Shown: piece after piece, positions 31,001 to 41,034 of the stretch
Layout of the letters: the number at the start of each line of letters is the position of its first letter
Numbering within the stretch: position 1 is the first letter of the stretch
Assembly (NCBI GenBank): GCA_030374805.1
Contig: JARGSG010000019.1
Coordinates: 62,001-126,000, forward strand
DNA length: 64,000 nt
Reading direction: 5' to 3'
Source: Gracilaria gracilis
Taxonomy: Eukaryota; Rhodophyta; Florideophyceae; Gracilariales; Gracilariaceae
Made by a program: the position numbers and the translations under genes
Notes under the pieces: model-generated
The model's database searches: none
What the model was told of the DNA's origin: nothing
The model's input: only the letters and a program-made list of their open reading frames with translations

Positions 31001-32731
31001 TTACGGCGTACCAGACCGCCCGTCAACCGGGAAATGCAACATGTCAGTCTTCGCCGCAGTCACCGCGTAGAGGTCGCCTTCCGTCGGAGTGAAATAAGTC
31101 ACCACCGCATCCGTACGCCAATCGATCCAACACTGCTCCTTGAAACTCTCGCACCCGTCGTCGTCGAATGGCAGTTCCAAGTCCAGCGACGCGCACGACA
31201 CATACGTGCTCATCGTGTGTCCAAAGTCTTCAATCTTCGTCATCATCGAGTCTCCACCGCTCTCCTCGCTAATCCGCGTCTCCATGCGCACCCGTTGCAA
31301 CAGCCGCGACGGAACCGTGATGTTGATCTCGAGCTTGCGCATGCCTTCGCTCAGATCCAGTGTCTGGCTTCGACATCCTGCATTCTCTGCCATGTACACC
31401 GAATCTGCGCTCAGGTTACGGTTCTTGCGCACTACATCATGACTGTAACACTTGTTTTGTTCCGGGCTGAGCTCCACCCAGTTGACGCTGTCGATTCCGA
31501 TGATTTCGAACCTCGGTCGATCGCTGCCGCGCCTGGGCGGATGAACGCCAACTTTCAGTCGCAATGACAGTCCGCGACAGGCGGGACTCATTGAAATTCC
31601 ACTCACCTCCGTGGAGAGCGACGGGGGGTTGCTGGATCCAATTCGTAGATAAGTTTTTGGCAATGCAAAAGGGCTAGAATCTTGAGCGTAGTTCACATTC
31701 GGGGGCGAACATGGAACAAAGTCCAACGCAGCTTGTCCGTACCTGGAAGACCTGTGAAGCTGACAAACGATAACCTCAGTGACAACGACGCTCCATGAAG
31801 GTATGCCGATACGCGATGGTGAGCTGACGGCGACTTTCCCTTGAGGTTCGCACACATCCAACTCTGGCGATTTAGGGGTGAAATCGTTGACAGGGCTGGA
31901 TTGGGGGGTGCAATCGCTTTGTTCTGAGTGATCGAATGGCGATTGCAAGCCGGGCCTGGTTGTAGAACGCAACCAATGGTCGGTTATCTTGACGTAGATT
32001 TGTTGATATATAAAGCGACGCTTCTCGAGCAGCTTAGCCTCGAAGCGCCTCATTCGAGCAGATTTGTTGCTGATATCAAGATCTAGTATTGAAGTCATGA
32101 CAGTGCCCCAAGTTTTGAGAGTAGCATTCGTGTGGGTGTTGGCACTTTGGCGAATGTTATCCCCAATGTCAGATAGGTTGCCTATGCTGGAAGCGAGGAG
32201 GTTGCGGGAGGTGAGTGGTTCTGGACAGAACTGAGACACACACATAGCACAGTACGAGTCTGTAAAAGGGCCCAGCGCCCAATTCTCGAACTTTTGGTGA
32301 ATATGGTACAAAATGCCGGGCGTACGAGCGACGGAGCGACCCAGCACAGCAGGCTTGATGCGATGCTTGACGAGCTGAGCAGGGGTCATAGAGTCGCCAT
32401 GGTCGGATGTGATCTTGGCGTAGGCCAAAAGAACGGCGATTTCGTGTTCACGCAGAAAGTTTCGTCCGGGGCCAAGCGAAGGAAGAACGCGACAGGCGGA
32501 GAAAAGCTGCGCCCAGGCGAACTCTGACGGCCCCTGGTAACCGAAGCCACAGATGTACTGTACCCAGGTGACGAGGTCTAGTCGACCGGTTTTGCGGATT
32601 TCGCGTTCGGTCTTGAAGTGGGCGAGGGCGTCGGCAACTTGTTCGTAGCGACTCCATTGTAGGTAATGCGACATCGGAAGCTCGAGGGCGGCGGCGACGA
32701 GCGAGTTATCGGGGGTATCCTCTTCGCTCAT
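31001..32731 (-). CDS. Unrecognised 576-residue protein, longer paralogue
   Basis: A 576-residue frame from an ATG. Residues about 1-240 are alpha-helical in look and share a conserved core with the 28363..29229 product: GPSEFAWAQLFSAC, FLREHEIAVLLAYAK and PAVLGRSVARTPGILYHIHQKFENWALG. Residues 265-310 are Ser/Pro-rich (SEQSDCTPQSSPVNDFTPK). Residues 310-570 form a second, beta-rich-looking region with SWSVVVTEVIVCQLHRS, RLKVGVHPPRRG and KLEINITVPSRLLQRVRM. No known family was recognised. No signal peptide or membrane helix is seen. Confidence 0.65.
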   Translation of the reverse strand: MSEEDTPDNSLVAAALELPMSHYLQWSRYEQVADALAHFKTEREIRKTGRLDLVTWVQYICGFGYQGPSEFAWAQLFSACRVLPSLGPGRNFLREHEIAVLLAYAKITSDHGDSMTPAQLVKHRIKPAVLGRSVARTPGILYHIHQKFENWALGPFTDSYCAMCVSQFCPEPLTSRNLLASSIGNLSDIGDNIRQSANTHTNATLKTWGTVMTSILDLDISNKSARMRRFEAKLLEKRRFIYQQIYVKITDHWLRSTTRPGLQSPFDHSEQSDCTPQSSPVNDFTPKSPELDVCEPQGKVAVSSPSRIGIPSWSVVVTEVIVCQLHRSSRYGQAALDFVPCSPPNVNYAQDSSPFALPKTYLRIGSSNPPSLSTEVSGISMSPACRGLSLRLKVGVHPPRRGSDRPRFEIIGIDSVNWVELSPEQNKCYSHDVVRKNRNLSADSVYMAENAGCRSQTLDLSEGMRKLEINITVPSRLLQRVRMETRISEESGGDSMMTKIEDFGHTMSTYVSCASLDLELPFDDDGCESFKEQCWIDWRTDAVVTYFTPTEGDLYAVTAAKTDMLHFPVDGRSGTP

Positions 32732-34468
32732 GGTTGCTGACGGGGCGGGGGCGGTGCGTGGGGAAGTAGGGAGTGGAGGGGCGGAAAAGAGTTAGACGGG
32801 CACACGAGGCGAAGGGACGGGGCGCGGAAGGGTGGAGAAAGGGAGGAAATGGTGAGAGGGGAGTGAGTGGTAGACGGGGTGGTAGTGAAGGGGGAAAGGT
32901 GGAGGGAGAGGGAAGTGTTAGGGAGGTGTCGGGGAAAGTAGGCGCGAAGTGAGAGGGAGAGAAGAGGAGGGGGAATAGACGAGGAAGAGCGACGTGACGG
33001 GGAAGGGGGAGGGGGGGGGGGGCGAGGAGGACGCGAGTTTGAAGTTCGGCCGAGGAGGAGGAGAAGGTGAGGGACGGTGGAGATGAGAGCGGCGGAAGAG
33101 GAGTAGATAGGCGCGCGTACAGCGCACGGCATGGCGGCGCACGGGGTGCGCTTCGAAACGGCGGGCCGATCGGGGCACCGTGATGATCAGAGAGCAGCGC
33201 CAGAGACGCGCCAAATACAGCGCCATCAGCTGTCCGCCGTGTATGAGCCGCCACGGCGCAAGTGTGCGCGACGCGTGGCACATGAATTTGACGGAGCGCC
33301 GACGCTGGCAACGTGGCGCACGCGTAGTGGACGATGGGGGCGGCGCTTTCCACTTGCTGCCGTTTGCGACGCGACGGCAGGCCAATCGATGCGACGGTAC
33401 GAGCCGCGCTTCGGGGGTGCGCCTCGCGCGCGCCGCGCGGCGAATCATTGCCGCCGTTTTGCGGATGCACTGCCGGGCCCTGTCTTAACGAGGCGGCAGG
33501 CGGCGCTGGGCTGGCTGCGGCGCCTGTGTACATGTACATATCTACCGTTGGTAGCGGCGTTGCGGCCGGTTTACGGGCTGCGGCGTTCACAACGCTGCGA
33601 GCGCTATGCTTTTGTTGGTTGATCGGCTGCGCCAGGCGAATCATTCGGTTGCTTTGTCGCTGCGCCGCTAAGGGCGCTGGCGCGCCTTGCGCTTGTTCGC
33701 TGCGCTCCGCCGTTGCGGCTGTTGTGCGCAGACATGTGTGAGCCTGCACGCCACCCGTCGCAGACGCTTACGACCGCATTGCCTCTTTCGGCGATGCTAG
33801 CGCCCTTTTCTATTGGCTTGGCTGTTGGTTGCGGAAGCGCAGGCGTGTGCATCGCGCGCTCGCTCCCAAATGCGATGCGCTGCATTCCCACACTGGTGGT
33901 AGCGGTGCATTTGCTGCGACAACAGGCGGCTCGCGCGTACGTACCCATGGGTAATTACTAGTAGCCATGGCGCTAAATTTACGTGTGCGCAGAGAGCTTG
34001 ACAATGAGCAAGGAGCGCGTCGGCTGGCGTGCTGTCGTTTGGTTTCGACGTAGCAGCGATGAGAGTTTGTGTACAACGTTTGAGCGATGGACCATCGCCG
34101 ATGGTGTATGTTTGGCGGCTTGTCGTTGTCCAGGCGAGGCAGTGATCGCCGCCCCTATCGGACCCGCCGCCGGCTCCACACCTTCTAAATCGTGAACAGG
34201 CCGCGTGGAAAGTGTAACTTAACTCTGTCATTTAGGGCTGAATGCGCATCTCTCAGTCCGCACCGCACGAGCTCTCCTACCTATTATTTTATTTACATTT
34301 CCAATTTTAATTTTCACCAAAATAAGATCTGTTTTGAGGCTCTGCCAAAGCCTTTGAGCAAATTTTGATCTCTCACCCCAGCGCCAGTCGCTCCACCGTC
34401 GCTGCGCTCACGATGTGCTGTGCAATGCAGGTAGCCATTCCTCAGTAACGGCCGAGCGCCACACCAAT
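32732..34468. promoter_or_regulatory. 1.7-kb divergent intergenic region
   Basis: It separates the start codons of the 576-residue unknown and the HisN-YicC gene. The left part is purine-rich on the plus strand, including a G run near 33011..33022, and gives long Pro/Ser-rich false frames on the other strand. CCAAT-type elements occur near 33379 and 33813, and a TACCGTTGGTA motif at 33543..33553. No gene was found. Confidence 0.4.
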
Positions 34469-36490
34469 ATGAAACCGTTGCAATTCGTCCCCAGTCATCA
34501 CGGAACGTTCCTCGCACCGCACGTATGTCCCGCTTCTTCGGCGCCGAGCGTTTGTTCAAACCATTCATCCTTTCTGCCAATGCCTTTTGGACAAGTCGTA
34601 TTTAGCCCATTGGAGTCATCGTTCTCGGTCCGAAATCCCTGTGCTGACTTGCACAACCAAAATCTACCACGCTCTTCCTCCGAAGCTCTTCGACAAAGCG
34701 TGCGCGCCATCGCCGACGACCACGTGTCAAAGACAGTCACCTTCGCGTCTTCTAAGCTCCCATCAGAGATCATCGACACTGCCGTAAGAGCTGCTGATAT
34801 CGCTGGAGCTATCATCCGTAACTACTTTAGAAAGCCCATCGAAATCTCCTTCAAACAGGATGAATCCCCTGTCACCAAGGCCGATAAGGAGGTCGAGTCT
34901 GCTATACGCGCCCTCATTAACGAAACCTTCCCAGAGCATACCATTATTGGTGAAGAGCATGGCACTGAGGCCACACTGCTTCAAAGTGAATACGAATGGA
35001 TTATCGATCCTATCGATGGTACCAAAGCGTTTATGACGGGACGACCCACTTTTGCAACCCTTATAGCTGTTGCGCGTGGCGGTGTACCTCTGCTGGGAAT
35101 TATTGACCAGCCCATTTCGCAAGAACGATGGATTGGCATTGCCGATGAGCAAACTACGTTGAATGGCATACCTGTCAGAGTGAGAGACCCTCCTGAGCTT
35201 TCTAAATGCGTCCTGCAGGCTACCACGCCGGACATGTTTGTCGGATGGAACGGCGTGTTATTCCGAACACTTTCCAAGCAGGTCAAAACCGTAGTGTATG
35301 GCTCAGATTGTTATGCGTATGCAATGCTAGCTTCGGGCTTTGCGGACCTTATCGTCGAGGCTGATCTTAAAGTTTGGGACTTCATGGCGTTGGTCCCGAT
35401 TGTCACTGGCGCTGGTGGCTTCATGGGTGACTGGAGCGGATTGTCTTTATGCGTGGAAAGCGAAGGTCGCGTTATTGCTGCCGCGAACGAAAAACTTTTC
35501 GGCGATGTATCGCAAATTTTGTACCCATTGGATGAAATGGGCTTGTATCCTGGTAGGACAAGGCCAACTTATGTTCCAGATCCCATGCCCGACGACCCTG
35601 GAGAAGGAAACATAGAAAGCATGACTGGGTATGGTTACGGGTCAGCTGAAGGTTCTGGTTATGTCGTGAATGTACAAGCGCGTAGCGTGAACTCAAGGTA
35701 TTGCGATGTGCGGGTAAACTGTCCTCGGTATCTCGCGCCAAGGGACAACGAGCTCACCAATACGGTGAAGAACGAATTACGGCGAGGAAAAATCGATTTA
35801 ACTATAGATGTCAATAGTGACGATTCACCTAATGGCACACTCCAAGTCAACGTGGACCGTAAAGCAGCTGCAGAAGTTCGTCAGCTCCTCGACAAACTCG
35901 CAGAGGCTGCAGGAGTATCGACAGAGCCCTCTCTGTCTGACGTAATAAGTTTCTCAGAAGTTTTCACTCGATCCAACCAGGTTACTACCGTCGAGCACGT
36001 GCTCCCCATTGCGAGAGAGGCCGTCATGAATGCCATCCGCGATCTGAGAGTATCTCGCCGAAGAGAAGGAGTATTTTTGCAGTATGACATTTTGCAGAGA
36101 ACAAGAAAGATTAGAAAGACTGCGGACGAAATACGTTTGCGTCTACCTCGGCGAGTGGAGGCAAAGAGAGAGCACTTGAGGGATCTGACGGAAGGGCTAA
36201 CTGTAGACATAGATTCTGACAGACTGGAGGCAGAAATTACGACTTTCGCTGACAGAATAGACGTCACGGAGGAGTTAACCCGATTGCAGGCGCATGTTCA
36301 CATCTTCGAACTCTCGTTTCTCGCAGCGGATGAACCTGTTGGACAGCGACTGATCTTTCTGCTGCAAGAGATGCATCGTGAGATTACAACTTTAAGCAAC
36401 AAATGCCAAGACTCAGCTGTCAATCACTTGAGTGTAACGGTCAAAGAGGAAATCGAAAAGATCCGTGAGCAATGCGCTAACATTCGCTAG
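34469..36490 (+). CDS. Fusion: histidinol-phosphate phosphatase (IMPL2/HISN7-like) plus YicC endoribonuclease
   Basis: One 673-residue frame; the start at 34469 (MKPLQFVPSHH) is used because the longer frame opens with GTG. Residues about 1-85 are a Ser/Pro-rich leader with early Phe, a likely transit peptide. Residues about 90-360 are an inositol-monophosphatase fold: KADKEVESAI, IIGEEHGTE, DPIDGTKAFMTGRP and DLKVWDFMALVP; the closest pattern is plant IMPL2 (LGIIDQPISQERWIGI, YGSDCYAYAMLASGF), which performs the penultimate step of histidine synthesis. Residues 383-673 are a whole YicC: IESMTGYGYGSAEG, ARSVNSRYCDVRV, NELRRGKID, and GQRLIFLLQEMHREI...EEIEKIREQCANIR. Bacterial YicC is a Mn-dependent RNA endonuclease. 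No stop or intron signal separates the halves. Confidence 0.9.
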   Translation: MKPLQFVPSHHGTFLAPHVCPASSAPSVCSNHSSFLPMPFGQVVFSPLESSFSVRNPCADLHNQNLPRSSSEALRQSVRAIADDHVSKTVTFASSKLPSEIIDTAVRAADIAGAIIRNYFRKPIEISFKQDESPVTKADKEVESAIRALINETFPEHTIIGEEHGTEATLLQSEYEWIIDPIDGTKAFMTGRPTFATLIAVARGGVPLLGIIDQPISQERWIGIADEQTTLNGIPVRVRDPPELSKCVLQATTPDMFVGWNGVLFRTLSKQVKTVVYGSDCYAYAMLASGFADLIVEADLKVWDFMALVPIVTGAGGFMGDWSGLSLCVESEGRVIAAANEKLFGDVSQILYPLDEMGLYPGRTRPTYVPDPMPDDPGEGNIESMTGYGYGSAEGSGYVVNVQARSVNSRYCDVRVNCPRYLAPRDNELTNTVKNELRRGKIDLTIDVNSDDSPNGTLQVNVDRKAAAEVRQLLDKLAEAAGVSTEPSLSDVISFSEVFTRSNQVTTVEHVLPIAREAVMNAIRDLRVSRRREGVFLQYDILQRTRKIRKTADEIRLRLPRRVEAKREHLRDLTEGLTVDIDSDRLEAEITTFADRIDVTEELTRLQAHVHIFELSFLAADEPVGQRLIFLLQEMHREITTLSNKCQDSAVNHLSVTVKEEIEKIREQCANIR

Positions 36491-37019
36491 AGCTCAACCT
36501 CTTGTGGAAGTCTTCCTCTGAGAGTGGAGTTACCGTTGATAGACCGGGAGCGCATGCCAGGATGGTGATGATTATATGCTTGCAAAATGGCTCTGCTCGG
36601 AAGGAATAAGCTTTGCAATCGCAAGAACACTCACGCAGGTTAGCATGTTGATCGAAAGGAAGAGCACACAATTGGGTATCTTTGTAACCCAAGTCACGAA
36701 GCAGAACGTTGTGAATTGTCTGTTGGGCAACGACTTGAGCCAGTACATGTCCGCCAAAAGTGAAGAATGAAACGAAGGTCTTCCAAGGGTTGTCTGAGTC
36801 TAGGGGGGCGTTGCCTACGGCTTGGTCAATGTTTCGGAGCGCTGCGCGTGTGGCGTTCGGACTTTTGTTGTGTAGAAGACCTACAGCTGATGCTGATGAC
36901 GGTAGTTTGGATGATATGCTTTCCTTAAAAGCTGATTGCTGCTCACAGGATGTTGAAGAACGGGCGTAATGCAGGGCGGTGGTCAGGGCGAGATGAAGGA
37001 TGAAGCCGTTGCTTTCCAT
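36477..37019 (-). CDS. SWIM zinc-finger protein, ZSWIM7/SWS1-like
   Basis: A 180-residue protein from an ATG. The C-terminal half has a SWIM motif, CSCDCKAYSFRAEPFCKHI (CxC...CxH), preceded by VHN-like beta strands (QLCALPFDQHANLRE). The size and single SWIM domain match SWS1/ZSWIM7, partner of Rad51 paralogues in homologous recombination; the same motif also occurs in MULE transposases, but no transposase domain is present. Its last 14 bp overlap the end of the HisN-YicC gene on the other strand, so the two convergent transcripts must overlap. Confidence 0.75.
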   Translation of the reverse strand: MESNGFILHLALTTALHYARSSTSCEQQSAFKESISSKLPSSASAVGLLHNKSPNATRAALRNIDQAVGNAPLDSDNPWKTFVSFFTFGGHVLAQVVAQQTIHNVLLRDLGYKDTQLCALPFDQHANLRECSCDCKAYSFRAEPFCKHIIITILACAPGLSTVTPLSEEDFHKRLSSSEC

Positions 37020-38745
37020 AACGAAAATGTTTTGACTTGTAAGAGCTGGTTATTGCCCTTACTCTAGAATCCACACATGTTAGCGAGCACCAACGACATA
37101 ACTAGCCTTACTATGCCGAAAGTTTTGAAAAAATTGTGCTGTTACTGTGGGGCTGTTCACGAATACGAAGAAGAACGCTACTCTTGTGGGGGTTACTGTA
37201 CATAGATACTCTTGTATCTCTCTCTGAAGAAGAAGAAGAGAAGGTTCCCGGTCTTGTTCACGAAGAGCCAGAATAGCCTGTATTTGTATTACAGCCAGAT
37301 TTTCCCGCGCCCATTACAAATGAACCTCGGATTGTAATTGCACACTTGTAATTAGTGCTCAACCTTGCGTCGTGGAGGTGAATAACCTTATTTGTTGTTG
37401 TAAGATACAAGGGGTATGTATTGGAATCCCGCGAGACTCGGAAGGGATGTTCTATGTACGGCATATCGGCAGTTCCATTCGAAAGGAGTGGGCAAGACGT
37501 GCCACTTCCTTGATGCCCAAACTGCAGCAATAGAATAACAAGATACCGCTTCGTACTACGAAGGTAAACACTTCAGAAGCTTTGACAATCAATCGGTTTC
37601 ATCAGAAATTATATTGAAGACGTCATTCGACATGAGGATTAGTTGACGTGGTGGAGGTTGCAACACTCGTGCTTGTGCAGCCACCAGGCGGCAGCACACG
37701 CCCGAAAAAAAACTATCTCAATCTAGTAGAGGCTACACGAACTCTTAAACTGGTGACGTGGTGAACTTGTGGCCGGGGGAACGCTTTCTGTACCCCCGCC
37801 TGCGCATGTTGATGCATTGCTTAGTTGAAACCACGCTAGATAGACATGGTGCGGATTTACCTACATATGTGCAACAGCTTGCTGAACACGATTATTCTTT
37901 CGAGCAGCCTCAAATACACGATTGAGATAGCGCGTATGTCCCCGCTTGGGAGGGAAGCGGGCAGTTAGCTGTACAAGAACATCACTTGTACAGTGATAGC
38001 AGTACCTGTAGAGTTGTGTGGAATAACTGAAGGCTACTGTCAAACTACTTGCACACGATACATTTCCATTGAATTGGTAATCACGATGGCTGTTTGTCGC
38101 ACACATTGTTGGACTCGGCACATATCGCAGTACCTGTACATGATAACTGCATTTCTGTTCAAATTAATCATCATCATGAACTAAATGATTCAGTTTGAAA
38201 AATGTTGTACCAAGCAGAAGGACTACACGGTTGACAGGGCAGCAATTGAATAAGATGAAGAGCGTTAGGAGTTACAGACCTTCATTCTTCTGTTGTTTGA
38301 GGAAAGCTTACATATACTTCTCAGCAGCAACCACGTGTTCCCATCCAATAATGTTCACAACGGACTTAAACGATAATGGGCTTCTCTTTGACATGCGGCT
38401 ACGAGGGTAGCTCGATCTTCTCCCAGCACGATCATTCGAGAGTGCCTTGTTCATTCCGCAATCAATCTTTTATGCCGTTCAGGCCACACAAAAAAATTCG
38501 TCACACACAGTACTACACCGCACTTGAGCTTGGCCATTTCACTCAGTTCTCCAGCCCAAGTCAGGATCTCGTACCTGCATGGAAGAGCGTTGCGCAGCGC
38601 GTACGGTACAGCTGACTCTCAGGTGACCCGAGAGCCTCCGGCTGGGCTTCGCCATCACACACACCATCGCAGATCGTCTGCGCGACTTCCACGCGCGCCG
38701 GCAGTTCCAAATTTTGGGCGCCAAAATCGCGCCGTGGCAGTTTCC
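37020..38745. other. 1.7-kb region without a convincing gene
   Basis: It lies between the SWIM gene start and the sirtuin start and should hold both promoters. An inverted repeat, TACCGCTTCGTA-C-TACGAAGGTA, sits at 37544..37566. Short frames show no known product. The frame upstream of the sirtuin ATG stays open to a TTG at 38524 but shows no homology. Confidence 0.4.
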
Positions 38746-39720
38746 ATGGCGGCTCGCCTCAAACCGCAGCTTCCACACGGTGCAGCCTTCGCGAAAGATG
38801 CAGCTATCGAGCATCTCTATGACTGTCTGTCTCGGTTCCGCCGTATCACGGTGCTCACCGGCGCAGGAATTTCCACCGAGTCGGGCTTGAGTGATTATCG
38901 CTCCCCTGGAAAGAAAAAGCCTCCACGCCCCCCCATCCAGCATCAAGATTTCGTCGCAAGCGCCGCCGTACGCAAGCGTTATTGGGCTCGATCGTTTGTG
39001 GGCTTTCCAGTGCTGTCCAACGCGCGTCCAAACTTGGCACATCTGTCACTTGCAGCTCTGCATGATTCAGCTGGCTCACGATTTCGTTGGCACATAACAC
39101 AAAACGTCGATGGCCTACTGCAGGCCGCGAGAATTCCTAGCGCCTCGCTTCTGGAATTACATGGCACCATCCACAAAGTGGTGTGTCGCTCGTGCGGCGC
39201 GTATGAGCTTCGAAATCATTTTCAAACGCGCCTTTTGAACTGTAACAACGAATGGAGCAATGAATTAGGGACATACAAATATAGACCCGACGGTGACGCC
39301 GACTTGGATGACAAACTGGTACACAAGTTTCAAGTTCCGCAATGTGATGCGTGTGGGGAAGAGGCGTTAATGCCGGCGCTCGTTTTTCATGGTGGGCAAG
39401 TACCAGCCCAAGTGTCTGACATGGCCACCCACAAGGTTAACCAAAGCGATGCGTTGCTCGTCGTAGGTTCTACAGTGACTCCTTTCTCAGCATTTCGCCT
39501 CGTAAGACTGGCCAAGAAGAAGGGAGCTTTTGTGGCATGTGTGAATTATGGTGCCACAAGGGCGGATGAGCTGTACGATGTGAAGATCGAAGGGCTTGTT
39601 GGCAACGCCATGGCGCGGTTTGCCAACCTTCAGCTCGCGGGAGGTTTCAAGGCCCCCGAGGGTTACGAAGATGTGCTGCGGCCACAAGCAGACGAGCTGG
39701 TGCGACGACTGGAATTATGA
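38746..39720 (+). CDS. Class II sirtuin, SIRT4-like NAD-dependent deacylase/lipoamidase
   Basis: Start at 38746 (TTTCCATGG), giving 324 residues. Motifs: VLTGAGISTESGLSDYRSPG (NAD site), then RPPIQHQDFVAS and YWARSFVGFP as in SIRT4, TQNVDGLLQAA, ELHGTIHKVVC (catalytic His), zinc pairs CRSCG and CDACG, and ALLVVGSTVT. SIRT4 proteins are mitochondrial in animals and remove lipoyl, glutaryl-type or ADP-ribosyl-related marks. PxVVFFGE of active enzymes reads PALVFHGGQVP here, a mild divergence. The N-terminus (MAARLKPQLPHGAAF) is basic and could target mitochondria. Confidence 0.9.
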   Translation: MAARLKPQLPHGAAFAKDAAIEHLYDCLSRFRRITVLTGAGISTESGLSDYRSPGKKKPPRPPIQHQDFVASAAVRKRYWARSFVGFPVLSNARPNLAHLSLAALHDSAGSRFRWHITQNVDGLLQAARIPSASLLELHGTIHKVVCRSCGAYELRNHFQTRLLNCNNEWSNELGTYKYRPDGDADLDDKLVHKFQVPQCDACGEEALMPALVFHGGQVPAQVSDMATHKVNQSDALLVVGSTVTPFSAFRLVRLAKKKGAFVACVNYGATRADELYDVKIEGLVGNAMARFANLQLAGGFKAPEGYEDVLRPQADELVRRLEL

Positions 39721-39948
39721 CATTGGTGTACGTGTACATTTTCACGAATAGCAATGACGTGTTTTTCTTCTCGGCCAGTGTGCAGTGTGACACTGGAACT
39801 GGTACGGTATGAGCGTTTTATTAGGCGTAGATGTGACGATGTGGGTGGTTTTGAGTGAGAAAAGTGAGAATTAGTCGGGCGCTATACAATGAGCGAAAAA
39901 CGAAACATGGAGAAAGAAGAAGTGAGGAAGACCCGAAGGAGGTGCGCG

Positions 39949-41034
39949 TCACGACAGCGGAGGAGGAGGAAGTGAAGGCTCATTGGGGTGTGAAAGGTTA
40001 TTAAGCTGAGGTGGTTGAAAGTCGACAGGTGGTACAAAACCTGGCTGAAAGTTGGTGCCGTCAAAGACGGAATAAAAGTCAATTGTACCGGTTGGAACGC
40101 GAGGATATGGAAGTACTTCAAAGTCGTGCTGGTAGTACTTTAGCGCGAGTTGCAGAGCGCGTGGTGAAAAGTAGTCAGACAGGTTGCGTGTGTAGACCGG
40201 ACTTGGTTGCATACGGAAGGCAGTAACGTTTTCATTCCAGTGTAACTGATGAAACAGAAGCTGTGCTTCGGAGGCGAGCGACTCTAGATGCAGATAGCTG
40301 TCGTAGCGGATGTGATCCAAACCACATAGTTGGGTCTGAGGACGCCAGTGCTCGTTGCTGGGTTCGGTGTTATCTGTGGATAGGAGACATTCGAGAAAAG
40401 TCTCGAGTGACATGAGCGGCCCCTTAGTAGGCATAGTGGTGGATTGAATGAGAGAGGGACATTCGATTCGCAAATGCTTGTTCCAAAAGTCTGCTCTTTG
40501 ATCTGGCCACGGGGTGGCGACCTTGTTCTGATAGGCGGAAACAAGCCTGGAGAAGGGATCTCGCACGACTACAAATTTGTAGATGTTGGGGTCGTTGAGA
40601 CGGTCGAGGGCGAGGTTGGGCGAGAGCCACTTGAGCCTTTGTAAGCCGTTCTTGCCGTGGATCTTGCGCGAGTCAGCCCAGTCGACGAAGCCCTCGCGCT
40701 TGCGTAGCAACGGCTTAAAACGACTGCAGGCGTTCTTGGGGATGTAGCAGTACATGACAGGCTCTGCGTTGAGGTAGTAGATGTTTCGCGGGATGTGGGG
40801 CAGCGAGTGCGGCGGGTGTCGGGGGACGATGGGGCGCCATGGGTGGTGATTGGGAGGTAGCTGATTGGCGCGACGACGATGCAGCACGTGCAGCGCGAGG
40901 ACGAAGGCGAGAAGAAGGAGGGCCAGACTGACATCCAATGCCGCGCGTGCAAAGTTCTTGCGAGGCAGACGTGGCGCAAGCGTGGCGTGCACGGGAAGAA
41001 GAAGGTGCGAGAAAGAACGCGACAGCGAGCGCAT
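39949..41034 (-). CDS. Golgi carbohydrate sulfotransferase (Sulfotransfer_2, CHST-like)
   Basis: Start at the ATG at 41034; the longer frame opens with GTG. The 361-residue type II membrane protein has a basic N-terminus and a single hydrophobic anchor (VSLALLLLAFVLALHVL), a stem, then the catalytic domain. The PAPS 5'-phosphosulfate site reads YCYIPKNACSRFK and the 3'-phosphate site VVVRDPFSRLVSAYQNK, with HWRPQTQLC downstream, as in chondroitin 4-O-sulfotransferases. It should transfer sulfate from PAPS to a cell-surface or matrix polysaccharide in the Golgi. Red algae make sulfated galactans, so the role fits; the acceptor is not known. The sirtuin gene ends 228 bp away, convergent. Confidence 0.85.
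   Translation of the reverse strand: MRSLSRSFSHLLLPVHATLAPRLPRKNFARAALDVSLALLLLAFVLALHVLHRRRANQLPPNHHPWRPIVPRHPPHSLPHIPRNIYYLNAEPVMYCYIPKNACSRFKPLLRKREGFVDWADSRKIHGKNGLQRLKWLSPNLALDRLNDPNIYKFVVVRDPFSRLVSAYQNKVATPWPDQRADFWNKHLRIECPSLIQSTTMPTKGPLMSLETFLECLLSTDNTEPSNEHWRPQTQLCGLDHIRYDSYLHLESLASEAQLLFHQLHWNENVTAFRMQPSPVYTRNLSDYFSPRALQLALKYYQHDFEVLPYPRVPTGTIDFYSVFDGTNFQPGFVPPVDFQPPQLNNLSHPNEPSLPPPPLS

Noticed and set aside
32706-33749. 347-codon Pro/Ser-rich frame on the minus strand
   Set aside because: No ATG at its 5' end that suits a gene, no domain, produced by purine-rich DNA.
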